A stretch of DNA of 17,729 nt, taken from contig CAKTIN010000038.1 of assembly GCA_934565775.1 (NCBI GenBank), forward strand, positions 1-17,729, read 5' to 3'. Positions 7,092-15,168 of this stretch are shown here, one piece after another (position 1 is the stretch's first letter; the number at the start of each line of letters is the position of its first letter). The stretch is from an uncultured Oscillospiraceae bacterium. Lineage in GTDB: Bacteria > Bacillota > Clostridia > Oscillospirales > Oscillospiraceae. The notes under the pieces are model-generated. The model was given only the letters and a program-made list of their open reading frames with translations, was not told the origin of the DNA and did no database searches. Made by a program: the position numbers and the translations under genes.

Positions 7092-7098
7092 CCTCCTC
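7092..7098 (-). promoter_or_regulatory. Ribosome binding site deciding the TTG start of murG
   Basis: GAGGAGG on the minus strand lies 8 nt before the TTG at 7083-7081 and overlaps the TGA stop of ftsW (7097-7099). This supports TTG as the real start and suggests termination-reinitiation coupling with ftsW. Confidence 0.85.
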
Positions 7099-8254
7099 AG
7101 GTTCTGGCGCTGGAGCTCCAGCGGGATATGCTCAGCAGGATCCCCATTTCCCCCAAATTCATCAGCAGCGTCGTGCCGCCATAGGAGAAAAAGGGCAGGG
7201 CCACGCCGGTAGACGGCAGAAGATTGCTCACCACCGCCATATTCAGGATCACCTGCACCGCCAGCAGGCTGGTCAGGCCCACCCCCAGCATGGTAGAAAA
7301 ACGGTCCGGGGCGTGCAGGGAGATCCAGTAGCCCCGAATAATCAGCAGGGCGAACAGGGCGATGATCCCCAGGGCCCCCACAAAGCCCAGCTCCTCGCAG
7401 ACAATGGCAAAAATGTAGTCGTTGTGCTCCTCGGGCAGATACAGATACTTCTGCCGCCCCTTGCCGAAGCCCAGGCCGAACAGGCCGCCGGAGCCGATGG
7501 CGTATTGGGACTGGACGATCTGGTAGCCCGTGTCTCCGGGGTCCGCCTCCGGGTCCAGCCAGGCGGAGACCCGGTCTCCGGCATAACCCATCACGGTAAT
7601 ATACACCAGCACGAACACCAGCGCCGCCCCTACGCCCAGAGCCAGCCAGCGCTTCTGGGTCCCGCCCACAAACATCATGATCACTGCCACCAAGCCGATG
7701 ATCATAATGGCGGACAGGTGCTTTTCCAGGGCCACCAGGGCCAGCACCACCAGGAGTACCCCCGCAAAGGGGACCACTCCATAGCGGAATTCCTTCATTT
7801 TTTCCTTGTATTTCGCCACCATCGAGGCGAACATACACACAATTGCAAACTTTGCAATCTCAGACGGCTGAAACTGCTGTCCGGCGATCCGGATCCAGCG
7901 CTTAGCGCCGTGGCTGGTCTCGCCCATGACCAGCACCCCCAGCAGGAGCACCACGGCCACGGCATAGACCAGCTTGGCAAAGGCCTGCCAGATATGGCAG
8001 TTGATCCGGCTGGCCAGGTACATTGCTCCCAGACCAAAGGCGGCAAAGCCCGCCTGCCGGATAAAATAATAGGTCGAGTTGCCCGTTTTGAAATACGCCC
8101 GGGCATAACTTGCGGAAAACATCATGATCAGCCCGATGCACACCAGCAGCAGCACCAGCACCAGAAAGGGCACGTCCAGCATTCCCTTATCATCCACGCG
8201 AACCTCTTGCTCCCGTTTTTCCTTTGGTACGATCCGCAGGGTATTGTCCGGCAC
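7097..8254 (-). CDS. ftsW: SEDS peptidoglycan polymerase FtsW/SpoVE family
   Basis: This is a polytopic membrane glycosyltransferase of the SEDS family that polymerises lipid II together with a class B PBP. With a GTG start at 8254-8252 it has 385 residues and about ten hydrophobic spans. Conserved features include GAKRWI (116-121), QPSEIAK (129-135), LPEEHNDYIFA (273-283, containing the conserved Asp D279) and the C-terminal LPSTGVALPFFSYGGTTLL. At the TM5 position where many family members have EPD-G, this protein has LEKHLSA (about 176-182). The GTG is supported by AAGGAGG 6 nt upstream; a later ATG at 8182 has no suitable ribosome binding site. SpoVE, the sporulation paralogue, cannot be separated from FtsW by sequence alone; the position with divisome genes favours FtsW. 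Confidence 0.93.
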   Translation of the reverse strand: MPDNTLRIVPKEKREQEVRVDDKGMLDVPFLVLVLLLVCIGLIMMFSASYARAYFKTGNSTYYFIRQAGFAAFGLGAMYLASRINCHIWQAFAKLVYAVAVVLLLGVLVMGETSHGAKRWIRIAGQQFQPSEIAKFAIVCMFASMVAKYKEKMKEFRYGVVPFAGVLLVVLALVALEKHLSAIMIIGLVAVIMMFVGGTQKRWLALGVGAALVFVLVYITVMGYAGDRVSAWLDPEADPGDTGYQIVQSQYAIGSGGLFGLGFGKGRQKYLYLPEEHNDYIFAIVCEELGFVGALGIIALFALLIIRGYWISLHAPDRFSTMLGVGLTSLLAVQVILNMAVVSNLLPSTGVALPFFSYGGTTLLMNLGEMGILLSISRWSSSART

Positions 8255-8260
8255 CTTGGG

Positions 8261-8267
8261 CCTCCTT
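8261..8267 (-). promoter_or_regulatory. Ribosome binding site deciding the GTG start of ftsW
   Basis: AAGGAGG on the minus strand is followed after 6 nt by GTG (8254-8252). It lies in the 29-nt gap after the mraY stop. The next in-frame ATG (8182-8180) has only AAGGG one base before it, too close to serve. The GTG therefore adds a 24-residue charged cytoplasmic N-terminus. Confidence 0.85.
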
Positions 8268-8283
8268 CCCGCCTCCGCCGCTT

Positions 8284-9279
8284 TTAATAGCGGGGGGCAA
8301 TGCCGATCCAGGCCAGCACGCACATCACCACCGTGATACTCACAAAGACGGCGAAGATTTTCTCCTCGCTCCAGCCGCACTTTTCAAAATGGTGGTGAAT
8401 GGGCGCCATCTTAAACACCCGCTTGCCATGGGTCAGCTTAAAATAAGTCACCTGAATAATATCAGACAGAGTCTCTACAATGTAGATCAAGCCCACCAGG
8501 ATCAGCACCAGGGGAATGTCCAGGGCGAAGGCCAGGCCGACCACCGCGCCCCCCAGGAACAAAGAGCCCGTGTCTCCCATAAAGACCTTGGCAGGGTGGA
8601 AATTGTAGGTCAGGAAGGCCAGCAGTCCCCCCACCAGCGCTGCCGGGAACAGGGCCAGATTATACCGCTTGGCAGCCACGGACACCACCGTGAAGAAGAG
8701 CATCACGGGGATCGTCACGCCGGTGGCCAGGCCGTCCAGGCCGTCGGTCAGATTTACGGAGTTCACGCAGCCCACCACCACAAACATGGCAAACAGGATA
8801 TACACCATGGGGTGGATGTAGAAGGTCACGTTGAAGAACGGGATGTACAGATCGCAGGTCATCAGTCCCGTGCGATAAAGCACATAGAGGTAAATCGCCG
8901 CCACGGCCATTTGCAGCAGGCTCTTTTGCAGGGCGGTGAGCCCCAGGTTCCGATGCAGCTTGACCTTAAAGAAGTCGTCCAAAAATCCGATCGCCCCGAA
9001 GCAAAGGGACAGAACCAGGACGAACAGGGCGGAAAAATCCCCCTCCGCCATATACCGGGCGCCGAACACCAGGCACAGCAGCGAGCAGGCAATAAACACC
9101 AGGCCGCCCATAGTGGGGGTTCCTGCCTTGCTGTTATGCCAGGTGGGGCCCTCCTCCCGGATGGACTGCTGAGCCTTCAGCGCCCGCAGGGCAGGGATCA
9201 GCACCTTGCCCAGGATCAGGCCCAGGACAAAGGCGACCGCCGCGATAATCACAATTCTCCAAATCGGAACGTTCTGCAT
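8284..9279 (-). CDS. mraY: Phospho-MurNAc-pentapeptide transferase MraY
   Basis: MraY is the integral membrane enzyme that transfers phospho-MurNAc-pentapeptide from UDP to undecaprenyl phosphate, making lipid I. The 331-residue protein has about ten membrane spans and the family signatures. These are KAGTPTMGG (51-59), GFLDDFFKV with the D101-D102 pair, NLTDGLDGLA (176-185), MGDTGSLFLGG (234-244) and the cytoplasmic MAPIHHHFE loop (291-299). The ATG start has GGAGG 9 nt upstream, and murF ends 16 nt before it. murD, which follows mraY in many dcw clusters, is missing here; ftsW comes next. Confidence 0.97.
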   Translation of the reverse strand: MQNVPIWRIVIIAAVAFVLGLILGKVLIPALRALKAQQSIREEGPTWHNSKAGTPTMGGLVFIACSLLCLVFGARYMAEGDFSALFVLVLSLCFGAIGFLDDFFKVKLHRNLGLTALQKSLLQMAVAAIYLYVLYRTGLMTCDLYIPFFNVTFYIHPMVYILFAMFVVVGCVNSVNLTDGLDGLATGVTIPVMLFFTVVSVAAKRYNLALFPAALVGGLLAFLTYNFHPAKVFMGDTGSLFLGGAVVGLAFALDIPLVLILVGLIYIVETLSDIIQVTYFKLTHGKRVFKMAPIHHHFEKCGWSEEKIFAVFVSITVVMCVLAWIGIAPRY

Positions 9280-9295
9280 AGGATTGATCCTCCGT

Positions 9296-10657
9296 TTATT
9301 TCTCTTTCAACAACGCCTCAAGGGCGCACTCCATCTTCATGCCCCGGCTGCCCTTAAACAGCAGCACGTCCCCGGGCTTGACCCGGCGGTTGAGGTCCGC
9401 CGAAAGCTGATCCATAGTGTCATAGGCTATGGCCTGGCGGGTGCTCATGCCCCCGGTCACCGCGCCGGTCACCACCCGGTCGGCATTGTGCCCCAGGGCC
9501 AGGATCAGATCGGCATTGGCCGCGGCGATCCGCCCTACCCGGTAGTGCTCCGCCTGGGCGTTGGCTCCCAGCTCCAGCATATCTCCCAGGACGGCGATCC
9601 TGCGCCCGGGGCGGCTGCCCAGAGTCTTGAGCGAGGCCGCCATGGACTCCGGTCCGGCGTTATAGCAGTCTTTAATGATGGTGCAGCCCTTCGCCTGGAA
9701 GATCTCCATGCGCCCCTCCATATTCTGGAAGCCGCTGAGGGCGAGGGCAATCTGCTCCATGGGCACCTCCAGCAGCCGGGCCACGGCAATGGCCGCCATG
9801 GCGTCCGCCACCAGATGCTCCCCCACTACGGGCAGCTCCACGTCTCCCCGGGCCCCCAGGCCCTCCACATGGAAGCGGATGCTCTCCGGGAATTCCTGAT
9901 AGCCGGAGGCAATCAGGTCGCAGGCGGTATTCTTCTGGCCGAAGTACACGGGATAGGGCGGCCGGCTCTGGCGCAGGTTCCACAGCAGGGGCTCGTCGCC
10001 GTTAAAGATTACCTTGCCGCCGGGCCGCAGGCCCTCCAGAATCTCCAGCTTCGCCTGGAGGATGCCCTCCCGGGAGCCCAGATGCTCAATGTGCATGGTG
10101 CCGATATTGATGATCACCGCAATATCCGGCTGGGCAATGGAGGTCAGATAGGCCATTTCCCCGAAGTGGTTCATGCCCATTTCCAGGACCGCCACCTGGG
10201 TATCGGCGGGCATGGCCAGAATGGCCATGGGCATTCCGATGTCGTTGTTGTGATTCACCGGGGTTTTCGCCACCCGGTACTTTTGGGAGAGGATCCGTGC
10301 GGTCATTTCCTTGGTGGTGCTTTTGCCCACGCTGCCGGTGATCCCCACCACCTGCACCCCCAGGGCCTTCCGGTGCTCCCGGGCAATCTGCCCCAGGGCC
10401 TTCCGCACATCCGGAACCAAAATGGCCGGATAATCCCCCGGGCACCGGGTGCACAGAGCCGCAGCGGCTCCGGCGGCCATGGCGCTGGGGATATAGTCAT
10501 TTCCGTCGGCATTCGCCGTGGTCAGCGCGACGAACAGCTCCCCGGGGTTGACCTTTCTGGAGTCGTTGCAGGCCCCGAAGAAGGTGACGTCCCCGTATTT
10601 TGAGTCGAATTTTCCGCCGCACCACTGTGCAGCCTGGCGCAGAGTAATGGCGCTCAT
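9296..10657 (-). CDS. murF: UDP-MurNAc-tripeptide--D-Ala-D-Ala ligase MurF
   Basis: MurF is the cytoplasmic ATP-dependent Mur ligase that adds D-Ala-D-Ala to the UDP-MurNAc-tripeptide. It has 453 residues in three domains. The N-terminal domain contains GACNDSRKVNPGELFVAL (about 28-45). The P-loop is GITGSVGKSTTKEM (about 105-118), followed by NHNNDIGMP (135-143) typical of MurF, and MGMNHFGEM further on. The C-terminal ligase domain has DCYNAGPESM, LGDMLELG and VLLFKGSRGMKME, all MurF signatures. The ATG overlaps the murE stop in an ATGA (4 nt), so translation is probably coupled; the upstream GGGAG is weak and very close. Confidence 0.97.
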   Translation of the reverse strand: MSAITLRQAAQWCGGKFDSKYGDVTFFGACNDSRKVNPGELFVALTTANADGNDYIPSAMAAGAAAALCTRCPGDYPAILVPDVRKALGQIAREHRKALGVQVVGITGSVGKSTTKEMTARILSQKYRVAKTPVNHNNDIGMPMAILAMPADTQVAVLEMGMNHFGEMAYLTSIAQPDIAVIINIGTMHIEHLGSREGILQAKLEILEGLRPGGKVIFNGDEPLLWNLRQSRPPYPVYFGQKNTACDLIASGYQEFPESIRFHVEGLGARGDVELPVVGEHLVADAMAAIAVARLLEVPMEQIALALSGFQNMEGRMEIFQAKGCTIIKDCYNAGPESMAASLKTLGSRPGRRIAVLGDMLELGANAQAEHYRVGRIAAANADLILALGHNADRVVTGAVTGGMSTRQAIAYDTMDQLSADLNRRVKPGDVLLFKGSRGMKMECALEALLKEK

Positions 10658-12120
10658 TGCTCCCGTTTCCCCTTTCTGTTTTGCAGCCAGCGGGCTACCT
10701 CTTCTCTTTCGTCCAGGTGGCGCTTTTCGCCGCCGATCTCCTGATAGGTCTCATGGCCCTTTCCGGCCAGGACCAGAATATCGTCCTTTTCGCAGTGCTC
10801 CAGGGCCCAGACAATGGCCTCCCGCCGGTCGCAGAGTACCTGCACCCGGGCGCTTGTGCCCTCCAGCCCCGGGAGGATCTGCCGGATAATGGCCATAGGC
10901 TCCTCCGACCGGGGATTGTCCGAGGTGACGATCACGAGATCCGCGTTTTCCCCGGCAATCTTGCCCATAATGGGCCGCTTGATGGGGTCCCGGTCGCCGC
11001 CGCAGCCAAACAGCACGAGCAGCCGCCCCTTGCAGTAGCCCCGCACAGAGCGCAGCACATTTTCCAGGGCGTCCGGGGTGTGGGCGTAATCCGTCAGGAC
11101 GGTAAAGTCCGTCCCCGGCGTTGGCACGACCTCCACCCGCCCCTTGACGCCCTCCGCAAAGGCCAGGGCCTGTGCCGCCTCCGCCCCGGGCAGGCCCAGA
11201 GACAGGGCGATCCCCAAAACGGTCAGGGCATTATACGCGGTAAAGGTCCCGGGAATGCCGATCCGCACCGGCAGCGCGGTATCGCCGTACCGGGCGGTCA
11301 GGCTCACGCTGTCCGGCCGGTAGACCGGGTTCTGCCCGAACAGCCCCGCCTCCGGGTTCTTCATGGACACGGTGAGCACCGGACACTTCGCCGCCGCCCG
11401 CATCTGCGGATAATAGGGGTCGTCCTCATTGAGCACCGCCCTGCCGCATCGGCCGAAAAGCAGGGCCTTGGTTTGGCAGTAATTCTCCATAGTGTGGTGG
11501 AAGTCCAGATGGTCCTCCGTGAGATTGGTAAAGGCGGCAACATCATACCAGATGCCCGCCACCCGGTCCAGAGCCAGGGCGTGGGAGGACACCTCCATCA
11601 GGCAGTAGCCGCATCCGGCCTCCGCCATCCGGGCCAGCAGGCCCTGGAGCTCAAAGCTCTCCGGGGTGGTCCGCTCCGTGGGGACCACCTCCCGGCCGAT
11701 CCGGTTCTCAATGGTGCCGATCAGGCCCACCTTTTCCCCTGTCACCCGCTCCAAAACGGACTTCAGCAGGGTCGTGACGGAGGTCTTGCCGTTGGTGCCG
11801 GTCACGCCCACCATCTTCATTTTCTTCGCCGGGTGGTCATACCAGCTGCACCCCAGCTGGGCCAGCGCCCGCCGGGCGTTTGGCACAAGAATGTAAGGAA
11901 GGTCCTCCTGCGGCCGCTTTTCCGTCAGCACCGCCGCCGCGCCCTTCTCCCGGGCCATGGGAATAAAGCGGTTTCCGTCGGTCTGGAAACCGGAAATGGC
12001 CACAAACAGCCCGCCGGGGCTTACCTTTCTGGAGTCATAGGCGACTCCCGTGATCTCCAGCTCCGGGCTGGCGGTCTGCTCCAGGACCTCAATCTCCTTT
12101 AACAATGCGGCTAGCTTCAC
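10654..12120 (-). CDS. murE: UDP-MurNAc-L-Ala-D-Glu--meso-diaminopimelate ligase MurE
   Basis: MurE is the cytoplasmic Mur ligase adding the third stem-peptide residue; this copy has 488 residues. Features seen are the ATP-binding GVTGTNGKTS (105-114), LMEVSSHAL (174-182), a Lys in CQTKALLF (K218) at the position usually carbamylated, and DYAHTPD (344-350). The C-terminal specificity motif is DNPR (401-404), the form that in characterised enzymes selects meso-diaminopimelate rather than lysine; I infer a DAP-type peptidoglycan. The start is GTG (12120-12118) with AGAGGAG 7 nt upstream and no ATG at the conserved N-terminus. It lies 17 nt after the PBP stop and overlaps murF by 4 nt. Confidence 0.96.
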   Translation of the reverse strand: MKLAALLKEIEVLEQTASPELEITGVAYDSRKVSPGGLFVAISGFQTDGNRFIPMAREKGAAAVLTEKRPQEDLPYILVPNARRALAQLGCSWYDHPAKKMKMVGVTGTNGKTSVTTLLKSVLERVTGEKVGLIGTIENRIGREVVPTERTTPESFELQGLLARMAEAGCGYCLMEVSSHALALDRVAGIWYDVAAFTNLTEDHLDFHHTMENYCQTKALLFGRCGRAVLNEDDPYYPQMRAAAKCPVLTVSMKNPEAGLFGQNPVYRPDSVSLTARYGDTALPVRIGIPGTFTAYNALTVLGIALSLGLPGAEAAQALAFAEGVKGRVEVVPTPGTDFTVLTDYAHTPDALENVLRSVRGYCKGRLLVLFGCGGDRDPIKRPIMGKIAGENADLVIVTSDNPRSEEPMAIIRQILPGLEGTSARVQVLCDRREAIVWALEHCEKDDILVLAGKGHETYQEIGGEKRHLDEREEVARWLQNRKGKREQ

Positions 12121-12137
12121 GGCTTTGCTCCTCTTTC

Positions 12138-14492
12138 TTATTCGTCTTCCGTATGGTCCGTAAATTCGACCTTAATCATGGTCCCCCGGGGGACCTTTAC
12201 CCCGGGCTCAATACTCTGGGTGGTGGCGTAGACCAGAGCGTTGACCTTATCCGTCCCCGCAGGGAGCAGGTACAGCCCGGCGTCGATCGCCAGCTGGTTC
12301 ACCTGGCTCACGCTCTTGCCCCGGAAGTCCGGGACCACCACCTCATCATTGGGGGCCTCGCCTCCCAAGTAGACCAGCACCTCCGAATTTCCGGGCACGT
12401 TCACCCCACCGGCGGGAATCTGGTCGGTCACCTGACTTCCCTCGCCCACAAAGCGGCAGGTGAGGCTGGCCTCCTTCAGGGCGGCCTCCACCTCCTGCCG
12501 GGTCATTCCCGTCAGCTCCGGCATGGTCACCGCCACCCGGCTCATGTCCACGTTGGTATAATCCTGGCTCACCCCGAAATAGGGCAGCAGGTCCGCCATG
12601 ACCTCCCGGGCGGTAACGGCCCCCATCAGGCCGCCGGTCACCCGATAGCCGGAGTCCGCAGAGGGCGTGTCCAGAGACACTAATACAATATACTGCGGAT
12701 CATCCATGGGCGCAACCCCCACAAATGAAATAATTTTATCATCGACCATATGGCCGTTTTCGTCGAAAACGTCAGTTTTTTCCGCAGTTGCCGTCTTTCC
12801 GCCGATCCGGTAGCCTGCCACCTGGGCGTTGGAGCCGGTCCCCTCGGCCACCACCGCCTCCATCATGCGGCGCATGGTGTCGCTGGTCTCCTTGCTGATA
12901 GCCTGCCGCAGAACGGTAGGCTCGGTCTTTTCTACCACATTGCCGTCCTCATCCAGAATCTCGCTGACAATGTAGGGCTCCAGCACATAGCCGCCGTTCA
13001 CCACCGCCGCAATGGCCCGCACCAGCTGCAAGGGGGTGATCTTGAAGGTCTGGCCAAAGGAGGTGGAGGTGAGGTAAGAGGTGCCGTATTTGGCGTTGTC
13101 CGTAAGGAGCTCCTTGGAATAGAAGTAGCCCGCGCTCTCGCCCGCCATGTCCACCCCGGTCTTTTCCATGAGACCGAAGGCCTTAATGTAATCGTAGAAG
13201 GCGTCGCCTCCCAGATCCAGGGCGATATGGGCAAAGGAGATATTGCAGGAGTCCATCAGGGCCTCCTTCGCCGTCTCCCTGCCGTGGCCCTGATGCCGCC
13301 AGCAGTGCAGGGTCTGGGACCGGCCGGGGATATTCTCCGCGCCGCCGCAAAAATAGGTGCTGTTCTCCGTGGCGGTCCCCTCCTCAAAGGCCGCCGCCAG
13401 GGTGATCACCTTAAAGGAGGACCCCGGCTCATAGCCGTCGGAGATGCACCGGTTCCGCCACTGCTTCAGCCGGGCGTCCACCAGCGCGTCGTTATACGCG
13501 TCCAGCGCCCGCTCATACGCCTCGCTGCCCTCGGGCTCTGCCAGGTAGGCCTGGCGAAGCTTCTCCAGCTCCTCGTTGGCATAGGGGTTCTTGATCTCCA
13601 GGTAGTGGTTGGGATCGTAACCGTTGAGATTGGCCATCGCCAAAATTTCGCCGGTTTTCGCGTCCATCACCACGCCGAAGGCCCCGCCGGAGACATGGTA
13701 GCGCTCCATGGCATTTTCCAGATTTTTCTCCAGATAGTATTGCGCCGTGGTATCCAGGGTCAGGACAATGTCATAGCCCTGGGTCGCCTCGTAATATTTT
13801 TCGAAGGAATAGGGCATATCCGTTTCATAATTGCCCTTGGTCGTAATGACCTTTCCGGCGGTTCCCTCCAGATAGCGGTTATAGTAGGACTCGATTCCCT
13901 CCGCCCCGGAATTACTGGCATTGGTAAAGCCGATCACCTGGCTGGCTAGGGTGCTGTAGGGATAGTACCGCTTGGAATTGGGCTCCATGTGGATGCCCTC
14001 GATCTGATATTTGTTGATAAAATCCCGGACCTGGTCCGTCTCGTCCGTGGACCGCTTGGAGGCGATGAGCTTATAGCGCATTTTGGTGTCCGCCGCCTGC
14101 TCCCGGATATAATCCGCGTCCACATCCAGAATCTGGGACAGGGTGTTGGCCACCAGGTCCAGGTCCGCCTTGCTCCGCTTGAGCTCATAGGGGTCCAGAA
14201 ACACATTCTCCACCCCGGCGGAGGCCGCCAGGACGTTCATATTCCGATCGTAAATCGTGCCCCGGGAGGCATTGATGCTGGTCACCCGGGTCTGGTTGTT
14301 CAGCGCCTTCCGGGCATACTCCTCATGGCGGAATACCATAAGATTCAGCAGCATCCCCACCACGGGAATAAACGCCATGATCCCGCACAGGACCATCATA
14401 ATGGTCGTCCGGCCCAGAATGCCCCGGTCGGTCCGCACCCGCTGCCGGTCCGGCTTTTGGGCCATCCGCTCCTTCTTTTCCGCTTTTTTCAT
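12138..14492 (-). CDS. Class B penicillin-binding protein (FtsI/PBP2B/SpoVD type) with two PASTA domains
   Basis: This is a membrane-anchored transpeptidase for septal (or, if SpoVD, spore cortex) peptidoglycan; it has 784 residues. Order: short basic cytoplasmic tail, membrane span (about 29-54), PBP dimer domain with SRGTIYDRN (76-84), transpeptidase domain, then two PASTA domains (about 653-711 and 717-778). The catalytic motifs are EPGSSFK (S358, K361), SCN (415-417) and GGKTATAEK (566-568 reads KTA, not the usual KTG). A charged helical insertion of about 35-40 residues precedes the active-site serine. The ATG at 14492 follows AGGTG by 6 nt; a longer start at 14546 would run through the intergenic hairpin. 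The two PASTA domains resemble PBP2B, but SpoVD cannot be excluded. Confidence 0.94.
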   Translation of the reverse strand: MKKAEKKERMAQKPDRQRVRTDRGILGRTTIMMVLCGIMAFIPVVGMLLNLMVFRHEEYARKALNNQTRVTSINASRGTIYDRNMNVLAASAGVENVFLDPYELKRSKADLDLVANTLSQILDVDADYIREQAADTKMRYKLIASKRSTDETDQVRDFINKYQIEGIHMEPNSKRYYPYSTLASQVIGFTNASNSGAEGIESYYNRYLEGTAGKVITTKGNYETDMPYSFEKYYEATQGYDIVLTLDTTAQYYLEKNLENAMERYHVSGGAFGVVMDAKTGEILAMANLNGYDPNHYLEIKNPYANEELEKLRQAYLAEPEGSEAYERALDAYNDALVDARLKQWRNRCISDGYEPGSSFKVITLAAAFEEGTATENSTYFCGGAENIPGRSQTLHCWRHQGHGRETAKEALMDSCNISFAHIALDLGGDAFYDYIKAFGLMEKTGVDMAGESAGYFYSKELLTDNAKYGTSYLTSTSFGQTFKITPLQLVRAIAAVVNGGYVLEPYIVSEILDEDGNVVEKTEPTVLRQAISKETSDTMRRMMEAVVAEGTGSNAQVAGYRIGGKTATAEKTDVFDENGHMVDDKIISFVGVAPMDDPQYIVLVSLDTPSADSGYRVTGGLMGAVTAREVMADLLPYFGVSQDYTNVDMSRVAVTMPELTGMTRQEVEAALKEASLTCRFVGEGSQVTDQIPAGGVNVPGNSEVLVYLGGEAPNDEVVVPDFRGKSVSQVNQLAIDAGLYLLPAGTDKVNALVYATTQSIEPGVKVPRGTMIKVEFTDHTEDE

Positions 14493-14537
14493 GGCTTCAC
14501 CTGGAATAATCTCAAATTTAGCCCGGCTGCAAGCAAT

Positions 14538-14564
14538 GGGCAGCAAGCCAAATCCTCGCTGCCC
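14538..14564 (-). other. Intercistronic hairpin between ftsL and the PBP gene
   Basis: The 97-nt gap contains a 10-bp stem with one G-U pair (minus strand GGGCAGCGAG/CTTGCTGCCC) around a 7-nt loop. No U-tract follows on either strand, so a simple intrinsic terminator is unlikely. It could be an RNA processing or stability element that sets the PBP to FtsL ratio. I see no convincing promoter in the rest of the gap. Confidence 0.55.
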
Positions 14565-14589
14565 ACAATCGGCTATATCAAACTGTATT

Positions 14590-15147
14590 CTATCGTCGGC
14601 GGAGGTATTCCACCAGGTCCCGGGCCGTCTCGTACACGGCCAGGACGGCGGTCCGCACCGGGCTGCTGTGGGTCCGGCCGGAGATCACGGTCACGTCCTC
14701 CACCGGCACCTCCACGCTGACGGACTGCTTGGCGGAGGGCCGCTGCATTCCCAGCTCCATGGCCCGCTTCTCTACCTGCTGGAGGTCCACGGCATTGTCA
14801 AACTCCGACTGGAGCTTGTGGTTCTCCTCCTTCAGCTCGGTCAGGCGGTCCTGCAGGTCGCTCACCTGGCTGCCGCTCTCATAGATCTGCACATAGCCGA
14901 AGAGCACCAGCACCAGCAGCCCCAGCGCCAAAGCAATCCCCAGCACCCCAAAGGGGGCAATGGCAATCTTCTCATGGACGACCTTCCGCGGCTGCCTGCG
15001 AGGCTGCCGGGCTGGCGCCTGCCTTCGCTCCGGCTTTCGCTCCGGCAGGGGCCGTGCGGTAGACTCCCGGCCGGGGGTCCCGTAGGACGGCTGGTAGGCC
15101 GCAGAGCCGTTGACGGAATATGTCATTTTATCCCGGCGCTGCGCCAT
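14590..15147 (-). CDS. ftsL: FtsL-like divisome protein
   Basis: This is a 185-residue small bitopic protein whose position between rsmH and the PBP gene is that of ftsL. It has an Arg/Pro-rich cytoplasmic tail (1-60), one membrane span (about 63-86), a short extracytoplasmic coiled coil (about 91-120, with LQDRLTELKEENHKLQSEFD), the VEKRAMELGMQRP segment typical of FtsL/DivIC, and a further about 45 residues. FtsL joins FtsQ/DivIB and DivIC to regulate FtsW and its PBP. Sequence similarity in this family is low, so the call rests on topology and gene order; a DivIC-like role is the alternative. The ATG at 15147 has AAAGGA about 9 nt upstream; an ATG 7 codons later is also possible. Confidence 0.85.
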   Translation of the reverse strand: MAQRRDKMTYSVNGSAAYQPSYGTPGRESTARPLPERKPERRQAPARQPRRQPRKVVHEKIAIAPFGVLGIALALGLLVLVLFGYVQIYESGSQVSDLQDRLTELKEENHKLQSEFDNAVDLQQVEKRAMELGMQRPSAKQSVSVEVPVEDVTVISGRTHSSPVRTAVLAVYETARDLVEYLRRR

Positions 15148-15168
15148 GGCTTCGTCCTTTCCGCTCCC

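Noticed and set aside
3435..12102. Other long plus-strand open frames (for example 3435-4796, 5824-7212, 9206-10603, 10657-12102)
   Set aside because: All lie opposite murA, murG, murF, murE and ftsQ and show low-complexity shadow translations. None has a recognisable domain or plausible start signals.
14493..14546. Longer PBP start adding 18 residues
   Set aside because: The extension lies in the intergenic gap and overlaps the hairpin arm. The ATG at 14492 has a ribosome binding site and gives a normal basic cytoplasmic tail.
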